Shown here in pieces: positions 5,905 through 6,150 of a DNA stretch of 6,150 nucleotides. The translations under genes and the position numbers were made by a program. The stretch spans positions 1 to 6,150 of the forward strand of contig CAMZHP010000209.1 in the NCBI GenBank assembly GCA_947306845.1. Reading direction: 5' to 3'. The DNA comes from an uncultured Prevotellaceae bacterium (lineage in GTDB: Bacteria > Bacteroidota > Bacteroidia > Bacteroidales > Bacteroidaceae). Within the stretch, counting starts at the first letter, position 1. The number at the start of each line of letters is the position of its first letter. The notes under the pieces are model-generated. The model was given only the letters and a program-made list of their open reading frames with translations. It made no database searches and was not told the origin of the DNA.

Positions 5905-6036
5905 ATAGTCAGCTTTTTGTCGTTTTCGGCCTCTTATTTCTTTTGAGACGATGTCCAAGCTGCCCCGAAAGGAGTGGTGTGCAGGCTTCCTATTTCGTCT
6001 TTATTTCCAAAGACCCCATAAAAAACTTCTTCAAAA

Positions 6037-6068
6037 TTTGCTTGTTCCAAAACTAATCCGTAAATTTG
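6037..6068 (+). promoter_or_regulatory. Promoter of the tRNA-Pro gene
   Basis: TTTG (6037-6040), 20 bases, then TAAATTTG (6061-6068) is a near-perfect Bacteroidetes housekeeping promoter (-33 TTTG and -7 TAnnTTTG). Start should be near 6073-6075, giving a 5' leader of about 20 nt before the mature tRNA at 6096. The leader includes a small dyad, TTTCC-AGCA-GGAAA (6077-6090), which may fold in the precursor. Confidence 0.7.
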
Positions 6069-6095
6069 CACCCGCATTTCCAGCAGGAAAGCATT

Positions 6096-6150
6096 CGGGG
6101 TGTAGCGCAGTCCGGTAGCGCTCCTGGTTTGGGACCAGGCGGTCGCAGGT
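6096..6150 (+). tRNA. tRNA-Pro (anticodon UGG), 3' end cut by the window edge
   Basis: The 55 bases from CGGGGTGTAGCGCAG form the acceptor 5' strand (CGGGGTG), D-arm (GCGC...GCGC region) and a full anticodon arm. The anticodon stem is CCTGG/CCAGG around the loop TTTGGGA, which places TGG at positions 34-36 and so reads proline codons. The C at position 1 and the 'CGGGGTGTAGCGCAG' start are typical of bacterial tRNA-Pro. The variable loop and the start of the T-arm (GCAGGT) are seen; the remaining approximately 22 bases, including the 3' acceptor strand, lie beyond the window. Confidence 0.95.

Overview
The window looks like a chromosomal stretch from a member of the Bacteroidota, most likely Bacteroidales and perhaps a Prevotella relative. 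The evidence is three promoter candidates with the Bacteroidetes -7 box TAnnTTTG, near absence of good Shine-Dalgarno sites, AT-rich intergenic DNA between moderately GC-rich genes, and typical gene content: a secreted glucosaminidase with LysM repeats, KdsB, a DASS anion transporter, and a PaaK-type ligase paired with a tandem-ACT protein. Genus is an inference; no marker gene is complete enough to settle it.

Layout. At the left edge is the N-terminus of a minus-strand gene, possibly an ECF sigma factor (1-74). A divergent, AT-rich spacer of about 520 bp follows. It holds no convincing gene but contains a 143-bp imperfect palindrome (275-417), the most unusual structure in the window. A plus-strand gene (594-1523) encodes a secreted GH73-type glucosaminidase with two LysM modules. 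It converges on a minus-strand pair, DASS transporter then kdsB (3811 to 1556), and the two transcription units share a bidirectional terminator (1542-1581) that overlaps the kdsB stop codon. The transporter has a -7 promoter box directly followed by three direct repeats at an exact 26-bp spacing. Upstream of it lies a 16-bp-stem terminator (3955-3997), which ends a second minus-strand operon, paaK (5821-4508) then a tandem-ACT protein (4495-4067). A short divergent spacer holds the paaK promoter and, on the plus strand, a near-canonical promoter for a tRNA-Pro(UGG) gene cut by the right edge.

How the genes relate. The glucosaminidase acts on peptidoglycan outside the inner membrane, and KdsB makes CMP-Kdo for lipopolysaccharide, so the left half is partly concerned with the envelope. 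The transporter shares an operon with kdsB but has no obvious pathway link to it. PaaK plus ACT is a recurring pair for aryl-acid activation with probable amino-acid sensing; in many anaerobes it goes with indolepyruvate ferredoxin oxidoreductase, which is not in this window. The genes are ordinary housekeeping or metabolic types. The less expected material is in the spacers: the long palindrome and the repeats at the transporter promoter.
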